Translations under genes and position numbers: made by a program
Notes under the pieces: model-generated
The model's input: only the letters and a program-made list of their open reading frames with translations
The model's database searches: none
Told to the model about the DNA's origin: nothing
In this document: piece by piece, positions 13,037 to 23,311 of the stretch
How the letters are laid out: the number at the start of each line of letters is the position of its first letter
Numbering within the stretch: position 1 is the stretch's first letter
Assembly (NCBI GenBank): GCA_026936335.1
Contig: JAPMXV010000025.1
Span: forward strand, 62,001-126,000
Length of the DNA: 64,000 nt
Direction: 5' to 3'
From: Mantamonas sphyraenae
Taxonomy: Eukaryota > CRuMs > Mantamonadidae

Positions 13037-14098
13037 ATGCCCCCCCACACTCTGGTGTTGGGCCTGTTTGCCCTGGTGGTGACCTTGATGGCTGTGCCAG
13101 ACTCGAGCCCACGGCTGCCTGTGGTGGATCTGCAGAGCAAGGACACAAGCTCCCTGCTTCACGCCTGCACCTCGTCGGGGTTCTTCTACCTGGCCAACCA
13201 CGGCATCAACCACACATTTGTCAGGAGATTGCGTGCTGCATCCGATGCCTTCTTTGAACTGCCTCGTGAGCGCAAGGAAGCAATCGCCATGGTGCACGGG
13301 GGCCCGGCCTGGCGAGGCTGGTTCCCTATGGACGGGGAGATGACTTCCGGCCGCGCAGACCACAAGGAAGGCCTGTATCTGTCTCGTCACGAACCCAATC
13401 GTGCAGGACAGCGCTTTCTGGGTGCCAATCTGTATCCAGAGTGTCTGCCGGGAGACTCGGAGGCCCTGTGCGAGCTGCCAAGGTTGCTGGAAGAGTACAT
13501 GGCAGCCACTGAAAAGGTGGGCATGGCCTTGGTGGGCCAACTGGGTCGGGCACTGAACCATTCATTGGATGGATACTTTGGCAATGAGCCGACTCTGTTG
13601 ATGCGAGTGTTCCGGTATGCACCGGATGTGTGGGGGGCACAGGAGAACGAATTTGGGGTTCAGGAACACACAGACTATGGTGGAGTGACTCTGCTTCTGC
13701 AGGATGACACAGGAGGGTTGCAAGTGAAACACAAGCAGCATGGATGGATTGATGCACCCCCGTTGCATGGAGGTGATGGTCCATTGCTGGTGATCAACCT
13801 GGGGGACATGCTCGAACGCCTCACACATGGTCTTCTGCGTTCCACTCTGCATCGAGTGCGCAATCGGTCGCCCCACAAGCATCGCTACAGCTTCCCTGTG
13901 TTTGTCGACCCGTGTCTCGCCTGCACCATTGTCCCCTTGCCAAGGGAGAGCTTGGACATTCCTGCGGGCCACAACGCCAAGTACGAGCGTTGGGATGCAG
14001 CAGATGTTCTCTCCTTACCTGAGGACATGCAGTATGGCCAGTACTTGTACAGCAAGGTTGTCAAGGTGTTCCCTGCACTTGCCAGCGCGGTGGTGTGA
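13037..14098 (+). CDS. 2-oxoglutarate/Fe(II)-dependent dioxygenase, isopenicillin N synthase-like
   Basis: Intronless, 353 residues. The DIOX_N-like part (LPVVDLQSKDTSSLLHACTS, GFFYLANHGI) is followed by the double-stranded beta-helix core. Iron ligands are His and Asp of QEHTDYGGVTLLLQD (about 211 and 213) and the distal His of STLHRVRN (about 271); the 2OG-binding Arg is in HRYSFPVF (about 284, R-x-S as in the family). All catalytic residues are present, so an active oxygenase is likely; the substrate cannot be read. The start at MPPHTLVLGLFALVV gives a hydrophobic first 20 residues that could be a signal peptide or anchor, unusual for this mostly cytosolic family. Animal and plant relatives act on small molecules such as hormones and alkaloids. 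A later Met (MAVPDSS) would remove the hydrophobic segment. Confidence 0.88.
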   Translation: MPPHTLVLGLFALVVTLMAVPDSSPRLPVVDLQSKDTSSLLHACTSSGFFYLANHGINHTFVRRLRAASDAFFELPRERKEAIAMVHGGPAWRGWFPMDGEMTSGRADHKEGLYLSRHEPNRAGQRFLGANLYPECLPGDSEALCELPRLLEEYMAATEKVGMALVGQLGRALNHSLDGYFGNEPTLLMRVFRYAPDVWGAQENEFGVQEHTDYGGVTLLLQDDTGGLQVKHKQHGWIDAPPLHGGDGPLLVINLGDMLERLTHGLLRSTLHRVRNRSPHKHRYSFPVFVDPCLACTIVPLPRESLDIPAGHNAKYERWDAADVLSLPEDMQYGQYLYSKVVKVFPALASAVV

Positions 14099-14279
14099 TC
14101 GAGAACCTGAGAATGAACAAACTTGAACTTGGGACAATCGGAGTGCAGGGTGGCACACCTGTGTTGAGGAAGGTATTGGTGGATGCATGACACATGATGC
14201 TGAACCCACTGAAACACACACACACTCCCGCGCAGATGGATCCAAAACAATTCCAACAGAATCTCTCACACTGAGGAGA

Positions 14280-17200
14280 ATGGACGACGAGGAAGAGCGA
14301 GGTGAGCTACCAAACCATGCATAACAATGCACATGGCATGTGGAAATGAAATGAAGCACCAAAATGCACAGACTGACACCTGCGGTGGTGATAGTCCGCA
14401 ATCTGCTTGAGTTGTCGTTGTACGACGCCAACATCACCTCCCTGCAGGACATTGAGCAGTTTGATCTGTGTCTCAACCTGCAGTCGCTCAACCTCCACAG
14501 CAATGCCATCTCTCGCATTGAGAATCTGCAGGCACTTACCGCCCTGCGTGAACTCGTGCGTTTGCTCAGAAATCCTTACAAAGCGGGAAACGACAACTCT
14601 CACACACTCACACACACGCAACGTGCACAGAATCTGTCGTCCAATCTCATCCGTGAAATCGAGGGGTTGGACACTTTGGTCAATCTGGAGGTGCTCAACC
14701 TGTCCAGCAACCGAGTAAGCCGGTGGGCGGAGCAAGCGACAACGGATTTTGGCGCCCTTGCTGACGACCACGCGCTTTCTTGCCCCCACCCTCCCCACAC
14801 ACACACACACACACACAGATCAGCATCCTGGATGGCCTGGACAACCTCAAGTCTCTGCGCCGTCTTGTGCTGTCGTTCAACCACATTGTGTCGCTGTACG
14901 GGATGAGCCAGCTGGAAGGGAGCGAGCTGGAGTACGTGGATCTGCGCGGGAATCGGATTGGCACTCTGAAGGAACTGGGTCACATGGACGGATTGGATGC
15001 ATTGCATGAGATCCACCTTGAGGATGGAAGTGCATCCAATCCCGTGTGTGAACACAGGGACTACCGCGTGTTTTGCTTCTCCACTCTGCCGGCCCTGCGC
15101 AACCTGGATGGCCGTGACCACGCTGGGGATCCACTTGTACAGCAAGTGTCTGTCAGTCACTTGGCCCTGGAACCCTATCTTGAGTTTCTTTCTGTCGACG
15201 AGGTGCTCTCCCCGGCTGGCGGAGATCCGCCGCCTTCGCATGGGTTCCGCGGCCTCTCTGTGGCCCCACCGCCACCACGACAGCGCCATGCACGCATTGA
15301 ACGCCTGCATGGCGGCTACGGTCGCACACGGGATGCGAGTGACGACGACGAGGAGGACCATGACGACGACGACGAGAACGACGATGACAACGCTCCCGCC
15401 GTGGGATCACGTGTTGAACGCGCCCTGGCTCGGTTCAAGGCCCGACGGCAGGAACAGGAAGGAGGGAAGGGGCCCAGAGGAGGAAAGAGGAAATCAGGGA
15501 GAAGCAAACGCAGGGTAGAGGAGGATGAAGATGACGACGAGGAGGAGGAAGAGGAGGATGAGGAACAAGAAAGGAAGCCATCCAAGCAGAAGAAGAACGT
15601 GGAGGTCACGACGCGTGCAGCAGGCCGAAGCGCAGAGAGATGCCACAGCTGAACGACTTCGTGTGGTGGAGTCCATGCTGGAGCAACTGCAGAAGCAGCA
15701 GGCGGAAGCCGCCGCGTTGCAGAAACAATCAACGCAACCAAGCCCGGAGAAGGATCAAGGGGAGAACGACGACGACGAGCAGACGCACAACCAGGAGAAG
15801 GCACACAGCCCACAAGAACGCACACAGAGGGATGCAGATGAGGAAGCACGGCGGGAACTTGCGACACACATCGAGAACAACGCCGAGGCCATTCAGGTGT
15901 TGCAAGAACTGAGCCAGCAGATGGAAGCGATGTCGGAGGAGAAGCAGGAAGAATTCCAGGTGGATGCCAACACACTGGGCACGGGGGTGGAACAGATCAT
16001 CCTCATGGTGTACGGACCAGGAAACGGAGCCAATGTCCTGCAACACCTGCTCGCACACCCTCTGTCTTCAGTGCCGGTGGTGCTCAAGCGACTGCAGCAA
16101 AAGGACAACGAGTGGAGAAAGGTGCAGCAGCAGATGGCCGGTGAGCAAGAGGCACAGACAGCCGGCGGCAGCGGGGGGGAACAGCAGCAGCAGCATCCAA
16201 ATCAGCAAGACTTTCCCACCCTCTGGGGACACGGGGAGGACGACGATGCGGACACAAACACACAGGACATGTCGGCGAGGAAGCACGCTGTGCGTTTGCC
16301 CGAGGTGAAACCCGACTTGAAGCAGATTCAGGATGCACACGCGGCCGCCAAGGGGACGACGTCAAACACGGCAGCCGCAGCCAGTTCAGGGAAGCAGAAG
16401 CAAGAACAGAACGACACGACGACGACAACAACAGCGACAGCACCCAAGAAGGAGCACGTGGAGCAGAAGAACGTGGAAACGGAGCACGGGCAGGGAGACA
16501 ACGCCTATGTGCAGCTAAAGGCACACATGGAAAGCGAGCTGGAGGCGGCGGAGGAGAGGGAACGGGAGCTGTTTGAGGAGTTGACGGCGGAGAGAAAGAG
16601 GAACAGCTTGCTGAGCAGCAGCCACAAGCGGGAGGTGGACTCGTTGAAGGAAAAGATCAAAGAGTTGCACATCCGTGTGGAAGCGTCGTCGGAGCAGGAA
16701 GGCACCGTGGCGTACCTAAAGAGCAGTAACAAGAAGCTGGAACAGGCGGTAGAGGAGGCCGAGTCGCAGATGAGCACGATGCGACATCAGATGAATCTGC
16801 TTCGTGCCAAGGAGAACGAACACAAGGCTGCTCTGGAGCAGTACGAACACACACTGCAGGCAGTGCGCACACGGTCCATGGAAGACACGCGACAGATTGT
16901 GGGCTTGCAACACGAGGTGGACATGCTCAAGAGTCAGGCGCAGGCGGCAACAGACCAAACACAGCAGCTGCGTGAGTTGCTGAAACTCAAGAGCAACGAA
17001 CACCAGCGGGCCATGGAAGAGGTCACACAGTTGCACGAGCTGCAGATGAAACAGGTGCATGCGCAGTGGAAAGACAAGTTGGAGCAGGTGAAGATGGAGG
17101 ACCAAGCGGCGCAGCAGGCCGCATCGGAGCAGGAGGACCAAATGCGAGCAGCTCAACAGTGGCAACATCAAGCAGCGCAGGCACAAGCACAGGCACAGGC

Positions 17201-18464
17201 ACAAGTTCAGGAGCAGGTGCAAGGGTTGGAACGCAAGCACAAGGAGCAGTTGGAAGCGTTCTTAAAGTCGCACGGGGAAAAGACACAGGCATTGGTGGCA
17301 AGCAAACAGGCCAAGGTGGACCGTCTGAAGGAGGCGTACGCAGGGGTCAGCCAGGAGAACGCCAAGTACAAGAAGCTACTGCAGGTGGCCATGGACAAGG
17401 AGAAGCAGAGCAGCGAAATGATACGGGAACTGCAAGCGGTGGTGGAGAGCCAGAAGAGCAAGCTGGGCCAGCTGGTGGCGCACAAGCAGCAGAGTGTGCA
17501 GGTGATGCAACAGCAGAAGCAACAGTTGGAGGCCATGCAGGCAGCGGCATCACACGCAAGCAACGTGACGTATGTGGAGGGGGAGCTGGACAAGCTGCGG
17601 GACACGCTGCAGTTCAAGGATAGGGAGATTCGCAGTTTGCAGAAGCAGCTGGCACAACGTGAGGAAGAGGTGGAACAGGCACAGAGGGTGGCAGACGATG
17701 CCCTGTTGGCATTGGAACAGCACACGGAGCAACAAAAGACGGCCACTGCCACAGCCACAACCACCAGCAACAGCAACAGTGTGGATGCAGAGACAGCACG
17801 AGAGGCAATAAGAGAGGCGGCACAGCTGAGGGAGCAGGTGGTGGACCTGAAGGATCAGCTTGCAGAAGTGGAATTGGAATTGAAGAACAGACGGGCGACA
17901 CACAAGAGTCAGCTGGAGTCGATGGCAGACAGGGTGGCGGCGGAACAGGACGCAAGTGCATCGCTGAGACAGCAAATGGAGGCACAGAGTCAGATCATGC
18001 GGCATCTGGAGTCGCTGGTGGACAACATGCGTGAGGAGGGAGAACGGAAGCACAGGCGGCTGGAGGAGATGGATGCGCTGCTTGCGGACAAGAACAACAC
18101 CATCAAGTATGCCGAGAGTGAGATCAAGAGCATGGAGGCTTTGTACAAAGAGAAACTGGGAGGGTTGGAGGCGCAGTTGGAGCATGCAAAGACGCAGAGT
18201 GCACGTGATTCTGCGATGCTCCAGCAAACCATACGCGAGTTGGGTGAACAGCTGGAGGGTGCACAGGCACGCGCCATGCGGTGTGAGAAGCACAACATGC
18301 AGCTGCTGGCCATGGTGGATGAGAACAAGCAGGCGTTGCAAAACAGCAAACGGGACGCAAAGCTACTTCTGCTTGCGCTGGACAAGCAGAAGAAAGCCAG
18401 CGACGAAAAGATGGCCAAGCTGCATGGGGTGTTTCGTGACGTGGTCAACATCACGCGGGAGTGA
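14280..18464 (+). CDS. LRR plus long coiled-coil protein, centrosomal (LRRCC1-like)
   Basis: Exons 14280-14301 (MDDEEER), 14395-14555, 14631-14714 and 14819 onward all agree in phase; the donors are GTGAGC, GTGCGT and GTAAGC. Residues 1 to about 180 form SDS22-type leucine-rich repeats (LLELSLYDANITSL, LNLQSLNLHSNAISRIE, NLEVLNLSSNRISILDG, LEYVDLRGNRIGTLK) closed by an LRR cap. An acidic and basic linker follows (15340-15600), then about 930 residues of nearly unbroken coiled coil ending VFRDVVNITRE. The order LRR then long coiled coil matches LRRCC1/CLERC and related centriole proteins; that assignment is inference. The frame shifts by one base near 15603-15610 (NVE to SRRVQQAEAQRDATAE). A 16-base GT...AG segment lies exactly there, far smaller than any other intron seen, so a sequence error is more likely. 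Confidence 0.75.
14795..14816. repeat. CA microsatellite abutting a 3' splice site
   Basis: The repeat runs directly into the AG of the intron that ends at 14818. Confidence 0.85.
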
Positions 18465-18528
18465 ACGAAACAGACGAATGGAAGGAAGGGTGTCGTTGTG
18501 TTTGTTTGGTTTTGTGGCATGCGATCCA

Positions 18529-19714
18529 TCACAGGCTTGTGAAGCGCTCGGCATCGACTTCGTCGGCAAGACCCTTGCGACGCCGTGTCTTGAGGGTGAG
18601 CTCACGTGCGAGAGCACCGGGCCCAGCAGGCTCGAGGGGCCTGAGCACGACATCCTTGTCCAGGGGATCGCCGGGCACCATGCTCCAGTGGTCAAACACA
18701 GAGGTGGCAAAGGCCTGGCCCTGGGTGTGGGAACGCAGATCGGTCTCAAAGCCAAAGCTGTCCAGGACGGGCACGTAGGCGTGGACAGTGTACAAGGGAG
18801 TGCCGTCCTTGGGAGCGTCGCGTGTCACGTGGCCGCGTCGGCGTCCCAGCACATTGTACACGGCGGACACACAGTCTGCGGGACATTCGATTTCCACAAA
18901 GTAGACGGGCTCCATGAGACGCGGGGTGGCCGTGAGGAAGGAGGCGTAGGTGACACGGCGGGCAGTGGGAATGATGTGGCCGCCTGCACGCATGAGTGGC
19001 TCGTCGGCAATGGTTGCGTCGACAATGCGAAACTTGACATTGCGGATGGGTTCGTCACACAGGGGACCCTCGCGTGTGGCCCATTGGAAGCCCTGCACGG
19101 TGGTGTCCTGCACACTGCGCATCTTTTTGGCAGAGACCTCTCCTGGCAGGGTGTCGTTGATGAGCACGTTTGCACCGTTGCTCTCTGGACCAAAGGCCCA
19201 CACGTTGCCTGCTGCCAGGGCGTCCCACTGGTATCGTTCCTGGAAAAAGTGTTTGACGCGTGCCTTGCCCCACGCGGTGCTGACGGCGCCACTCTCGATG
19301 TCCTCGGCCAGTCCCACTTCCAGGGGCTCTGCAATCATGGACAGCTTGTTGCGCTTGTTGTTGCTCTCTGCGTAACACTTGATGGAGGAGCTGTCCTCCA
19401 CGGTCTCACACAGCTTGACAATGGGGTCTGCCACCTTGATCTCCACCTCGGCGTACAACACACGCAGGTCGTGGAGCACACAGTCCATGTACAGCTCCCC
19501 CGTGCCCAGCACCACATGTTCGCCACTCTCCTCCACCTTGGTCTCCACCAACGGGTAGCTCTTGTTGATCTTTCGCAACGCCTCCAGCACCTTGGGCAGC
19601 TCACTGGGGTTGATGGGTTCGATGGCCACCTTGACCACACTCTTGTTGATGTGTGCCAGCGGACGGAACACTTGCACCTGGTCGTCGTCGTCGTCGCCAC
19701 CCACCCTCTTGCCT

Positions 19715-19745
<31 letters not shown>

Positions 19746-21710
19746 CACTGCCATTGCCCAGCACATTGGTCACCGTGGCTGTCTTGGCAATGCTTGCGTC
19801 GATGCCCTCGATGAGCACCCAGTTGCCTGCGGGCACGTGGGAAATGCCCACCCGGTACCGTGTCTCGTGCACCCAGAGATTGGTCACCTCCTGTTGGGCC
19901 ATGTCTTCGGGGTCTTGGGGCGAGTACGCCTGTCCCAACACCTGCACGCGGTCGCCCACGTGGACGGTGCCACTCATGACACGCCCAAAGGCGTCAAAGC
20001 CCGTGCAGTCTGCCTTTTCAAACATCTTTGTGACCTGGATCATGAGGGGACCACGTGGGTTGCACTCCATCATGGCTTCCGCAATGGATCCATCCAGTGC
20101 GCCCTGGTAGTGTTGTTCCACCTTGGCTGCCCCTCCCTCCTGGGCACTGGGCACATGGTCCACCAGCATGCTCACCAACCCCTGCGTGCCTCCAAAGAAG
20201 CCCGACAGAATGATTTTCAGCAGCGGCGCCGTGTCCATGTTCAGCATGTGCTTCTTGACCAGATCGGGCATCCCCAGCGCCGCCAGGGTCTCCAACACCT
20301 GTTCCGGATCCTCGCCCACCACCTGCGAGTAGAGTTTGTACAGTGGGTTGAGAATAAAGTGCACAAAGGTGCGTGGTGCCGTCATGCTGCCCCCTGCGGG
20401 ACGCTTCTTCCTGAAGCGCCGCGTCTCCTCGTCGAACCACACGTCGCCCCACAGTCGCTTTGCAAACGCATGTGTGTCCCATCCCTCCCCAAACGCACCC
20501 GCATAGATCTGTGCAAACGAGTCCAGGGTGAAGCACCACGCGTGCTTGCCACTCCCAAACGCCACATTGCCTGCGGTGGGCGAGAAGCGCACGTCAAACT
20601 CGGCGGCGATTTCGTTCAGATCCTCCAACATGTGACGCAGCTTGTGGTAGGCATCGTTGGGGGGGATCTTCAGTTCCAGGATGAGTCGATCCATTTTGTT
20701 GAAGAGCACGGTGACGGCCAGCTGGTTGGAGAGGGCATGACGCAGCAGGGCGGCGGTGTGTGTTTGCACCCCTTGGATGGCATCCACCACCAGAATGGCC
20801 CCGTCGGCAAGACGCAGGCTGGCAGTGACTTCGTCGGTAAAGTTGACATGGCCCGGTGTGTCCATGAGGTGCAGGAGGTAGTGTTTGTCGGCCAGAGAGG
20901 GCAGCACGAGGGACATGGGGGCTGCCTTGAGCGACACCTGCCTCTGTTGCTCGTCCACACGATGGTCTGTGTATCCAATGTCTGACGAGGGATCCCACAC
21001 ATGTGGATGGCACTGGGACACAAGCAGGTCCATCAAGGCTGTCTTGCCGTGGTGGAGTGCACCCAGCAGCACCACGTTGCGCACAAACTGCGGATACGCC
21101 ATCAGTGCTGCCATGTAGTCCTTTTCGTACGTCGTCTCTGGTGTCTCCTCTTCCATGGCATGCTGGTTCTTGGTCTTGATGGGCGCAATGATCGCTTCAG
21201 TGATCGGCGCTCGGTCTTCGTCTTCCACCTTGGTTTCCACTCCCGGTCCAAACACCTCCTCCGCCGTGTTGTAGTGCTTCTTGTCCTCCGGCAGAATGAT
21301 GGCCGTGGCTGTGTGTGCGTGTGCGTGTGTGTGTGCGTGGTCCGTCCAGGTGTGTCAGCCTGTGGCCCCCCTTTTTCCCTCCCCTTGGCGACGTGCCAAG
21401 GCAGCAGCGCGCGCATGTTCCGTCGCCAACGCCGCCAGCATGCGCGTCCACTCTACGCCACCCCACGCCCACACATACACATGGTACCCGATGAAGAGGA
21501 GGCGGATGAGGCATCCGCGCCTACTGCGTCGCCGTCCTGCACGTCCATGGCGTCTGCGCCGTCTTCGGTGTCATCCAACCAATTCTGCACCTGCTGGTCG
21601 TCCGCAAACAGGAATCCATCGCCCTCTTCATTCTCCTCATCGCTGCTCCCGTCGTCCTCGGGCCCAATGTAGTTGCCAAACTCGTCGTAGAGGGCGTCGT
21701 CGAGATCCAT
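18529..21710 (-). CDS. EFTUD2: U5 snRNP GTPase EFTUD2/Snu114
   Basis: Two exons, 21710-21488 and 21308-18529; the intron of 179 bases has a CG/CA-rich 3' part and the phases agree, giving 1000 residues. The N-terminus MDLDDALYDEFGNYIGPE and acidic stretch are the Snu114 hallmark. G1 is GALHHGKTALMD, G3 DTPGHVNF, G4 NKMDRL. The EF2-like domains II-V follow (RVPAGNWVLIEG-like HVPAGNWVLIEGID, VEESGEHVVLGTGELYMDC, GFQWATREGPLCDE, PIRNVKFRI, YFVEIECPADCVSAVY, RRRGHVT, SFGFETDLRSHTQGQAF). The protein drives U4/U6 unwinding through Brr2 and spliceosome disassembly. Two points are odd: a Ser/Gly insertion in domain II at about 19690-19760 (GSGSSSSSNSSSRGK), and an end at RRRKGLADEVDAERFTSL, which lacks the about 20-residue C-terminal tail of human EFTUD2. 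The upstream gene stops only 40 bases before the start. Confidence 0.97.
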
Positions 21711-21750
21711 GGTGTGGCGTGGCTTGCGCGTCGCACACGAGCATGTGTGT

Positions 21751-22407
21751 TCACGTCTCCTCCTCCAACAACGCTGCCGCTCGCACAATGCTCAGGTGGG
21801 CAATGGTGTTGTTTGCCACCTGCAGTTGAGTCTCCAGTCTTGCTTTCTCCTCGCTGAAGCTCTCCAGGTCTGTTTGGCATCCGCGGCTGTTGGTGCTTTG
21901 GCTTCTTTCCAGCCGACGCCTTTTGCCTCGTGTCACGCTCACATTGTGGCCCCACGCCTCCTGGAACTCGGCCTCCTCCTCCGATGCCATGGATTTGCGC
22001 TTGTGTAGCGGCGGTTGCTTGGGAGGTAATCTGTGTGTGGAGATCGAGGCGTCCTTGACAGGATGTGACGGGGGTGTACCATCCGCGGATGGGGCAGATG
22101 AAGAGCGATGGGAATGGGTAGTGTGGGTGCTGTGTGTGCGACGCACTGGCTTGCGAAGCAGTCCTTGGAGGTCGAAGGAGGAGGTGAGTGACACCGCGGG
22201 TTTGCTCGAATTGCTTCGCTCGATCTGAGATTCCTGATGTTCCAGCAGTTCCGGAAACACACAGGCAGAGTGATGGACATCGGCGGAGGCAACTTTGCGC
22301 TGCTCCTTACGGCGTTTGTCAAAGAACTGCTGCTGCTTGGAGGTCTCCGTCTGGTTGCGAGCCTGTCGGACGCGATGGGACTGGCCCGTGTTCCAGCGCT
22401 GGATCAT
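21751..22407 (-). CDS. Unknown basic protein with C-terminal coiled coil
   Basis: 218 residues, intronless. Start chosen at MIQRWNTGQSHRVRQARNQT. It contains SKQQQFFDKRRKEQRK, a Ser-rich linker with many SP/TP and His residues, a basic patch (TRGKRRRLERS) that could be a nuclear signal, and a C-terminal helix (EEKARLETQLQVANNTIAHL). No known domain is recognised. It starts 76 bases from the divergent cytochrome b5-like gene and ends 40 bases before EFTUD2, an example of the dense packing here. A nuclear or cytoskeletal adaptor would fit but is not supported by more than composition. Confidence 0.55.
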   Translation of the reverse strand: MIQRWNTGQSHRVRQARNQTETSKQQQFFDKRRKEQRKVASADVHHSACVFPELLEHQESQIERSNSSKPAVSLTSSFDLQGLLRKPVRRTHSTHTTHSHRSSSAPSADGTPPSHPVKDASISTHRLPPKQPPLHKRKSMASEEEAEFQEAWGHNVSVTRGKRRRLERSQSTNSRGCQTDLESFSEEKARLETQLQVANNTIAHLSIVRAAALLEEET

Positions 22408-22483
22408 GTGGGCGTTTGGGAGCGCGAGCGCAGGCAGGGTTTCCAAACAGACGCACAACAACGTGGTACACACGCCCGTGGAC
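22408..22483. promoter_or_regulatory. Very short bidirectional promoter
   Basis: 76 bases between two divergent starts (unknown protein minus, MAPR protein plus). If both start codons are right, promoter elements must overlap the coding regions. Confidence 0.35.
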
Positions 22484-23149
22484 ATGACAGGCATCATTCC
22501 AGAGGGACATGCACCAGGACTGAGGCAACGGACGGCTGCACGGAGAACGGGGCCGAAGGAGGAGGGCAAGGAAGGGACGCAAGAGCAGGATGGACGTGGC
22601 AACGAGGCTCAAGAGAGCTACGGCAGTCTGGCGGCCACGTTTGTGTCGTGGTTTGCTGGCACACTGCTTCTGCTGCTGCTGCTGGGCATGGTTTCGTACT
22701 GGACGACGGCGACTCTGAGCTTCGGCGTGCTCCAGCCTGCCAAGGGCATGGACAAGACACACGTGGGCTGGCTGCGCAAGGTGGTGCTCCAGTCTGTGCA
22801 GGGGAAGCCCACGCATGTGTTCTCCCTGCAGGAGCTGGCCGAGTACAATGGCTCCGTGTGGTGGAAACCCATCTACATCGCCGTCGACGGCGTCGTGTAC
22901 GACGTGACGGCCGGACGGCGCTTCTACGGCCCTGGTGGCTCCTACCACATCCTTGCAGGCAAGGACTGTACCATGCTTTTCGTCACGGGCGACTACAAGC
23001 AGCTGAACAAACCATACACGGGGTTCGACCGCGGCTCCGAGGGCTTCAAGGGGTTTGCCAGCGTCTATGACGAGCACGACGCCTACTTTGCTGTTGGCGT
23101 GCTGGATGAATTGAAGGAGGAGGGGTTCGTGCGCAACGTGGCTACATAG
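22484..23149 (+). CDS. Membrane-anchored cytochrome b5-like heme/steroid-binding protein (MAPR/PGRMC type)
   Basis: 221 residues, intronless. Start MTGIIPEGHAPGLRQR; a charged cytosolic lead; one transmembrane helix (FAGTLLLLLLLGMVSYW); then a cytochrome b5-like domain of the MAPR group: HVFSLQELAEYNG, KPIYIAVDGVVYDVTAGR, FYGPGGSYHILAGKD and the MAPR-type DYKQLNKPYTG region. The two tyrosines of YDVTAGRRFYGPGGSY fit the MAPR heme pocket, in which Tyr replaces the two His ligands of true cytochrome b5. Relatives (PGRMC1, neudesin, yeast Dap1) sit in the ER and support P450 and sterol metabolism. An ATTAAA hexamer at about 23250 could be its polyadenylation signal. Confidence 0.85.
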   Translation: MTGIIPEGHAPGLRQRTAARRTGPKEEGKEGTQEQDGRGNEAQESYGSLAATFVSWFAGTLLLLLLLGMVSYWTTATLSFGVLQPAKGMDKTHVGWLRKVVLQSVQGKPTHVFSLQELAEYNGSVWWKPIYIAVDGVVYDVTAGRRFYGPGGSYHILAGKDCTMLFVTGDYKQLNKPYTGFDRGSEGFKGFASVYDEHDAYFAVGVLDELKEEGFVRNVAT

Positions 23150-23311
23150 GAAGGTCTGGGGATGAGTGTATGGTATGAATTTTGATTGATGTAGAAATGT
23201 GTGTGGAAAGTGTGTTGTTGTGATTTGGGGTTGAATCAAAAAATGTACATTAAAGGTGGGCACGTGCAATCAGAGTCACTCAGAAAGACATTGGACGCTC
23301 GCATGTCGGCG

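Noticed and set aside
15601-15622. A 16-base GT...AG mini-intron in the LRR coiled-coil gene
   Set aside because: All other introns seen are 60-280 bases; a one-base error explains the frame change equally well.
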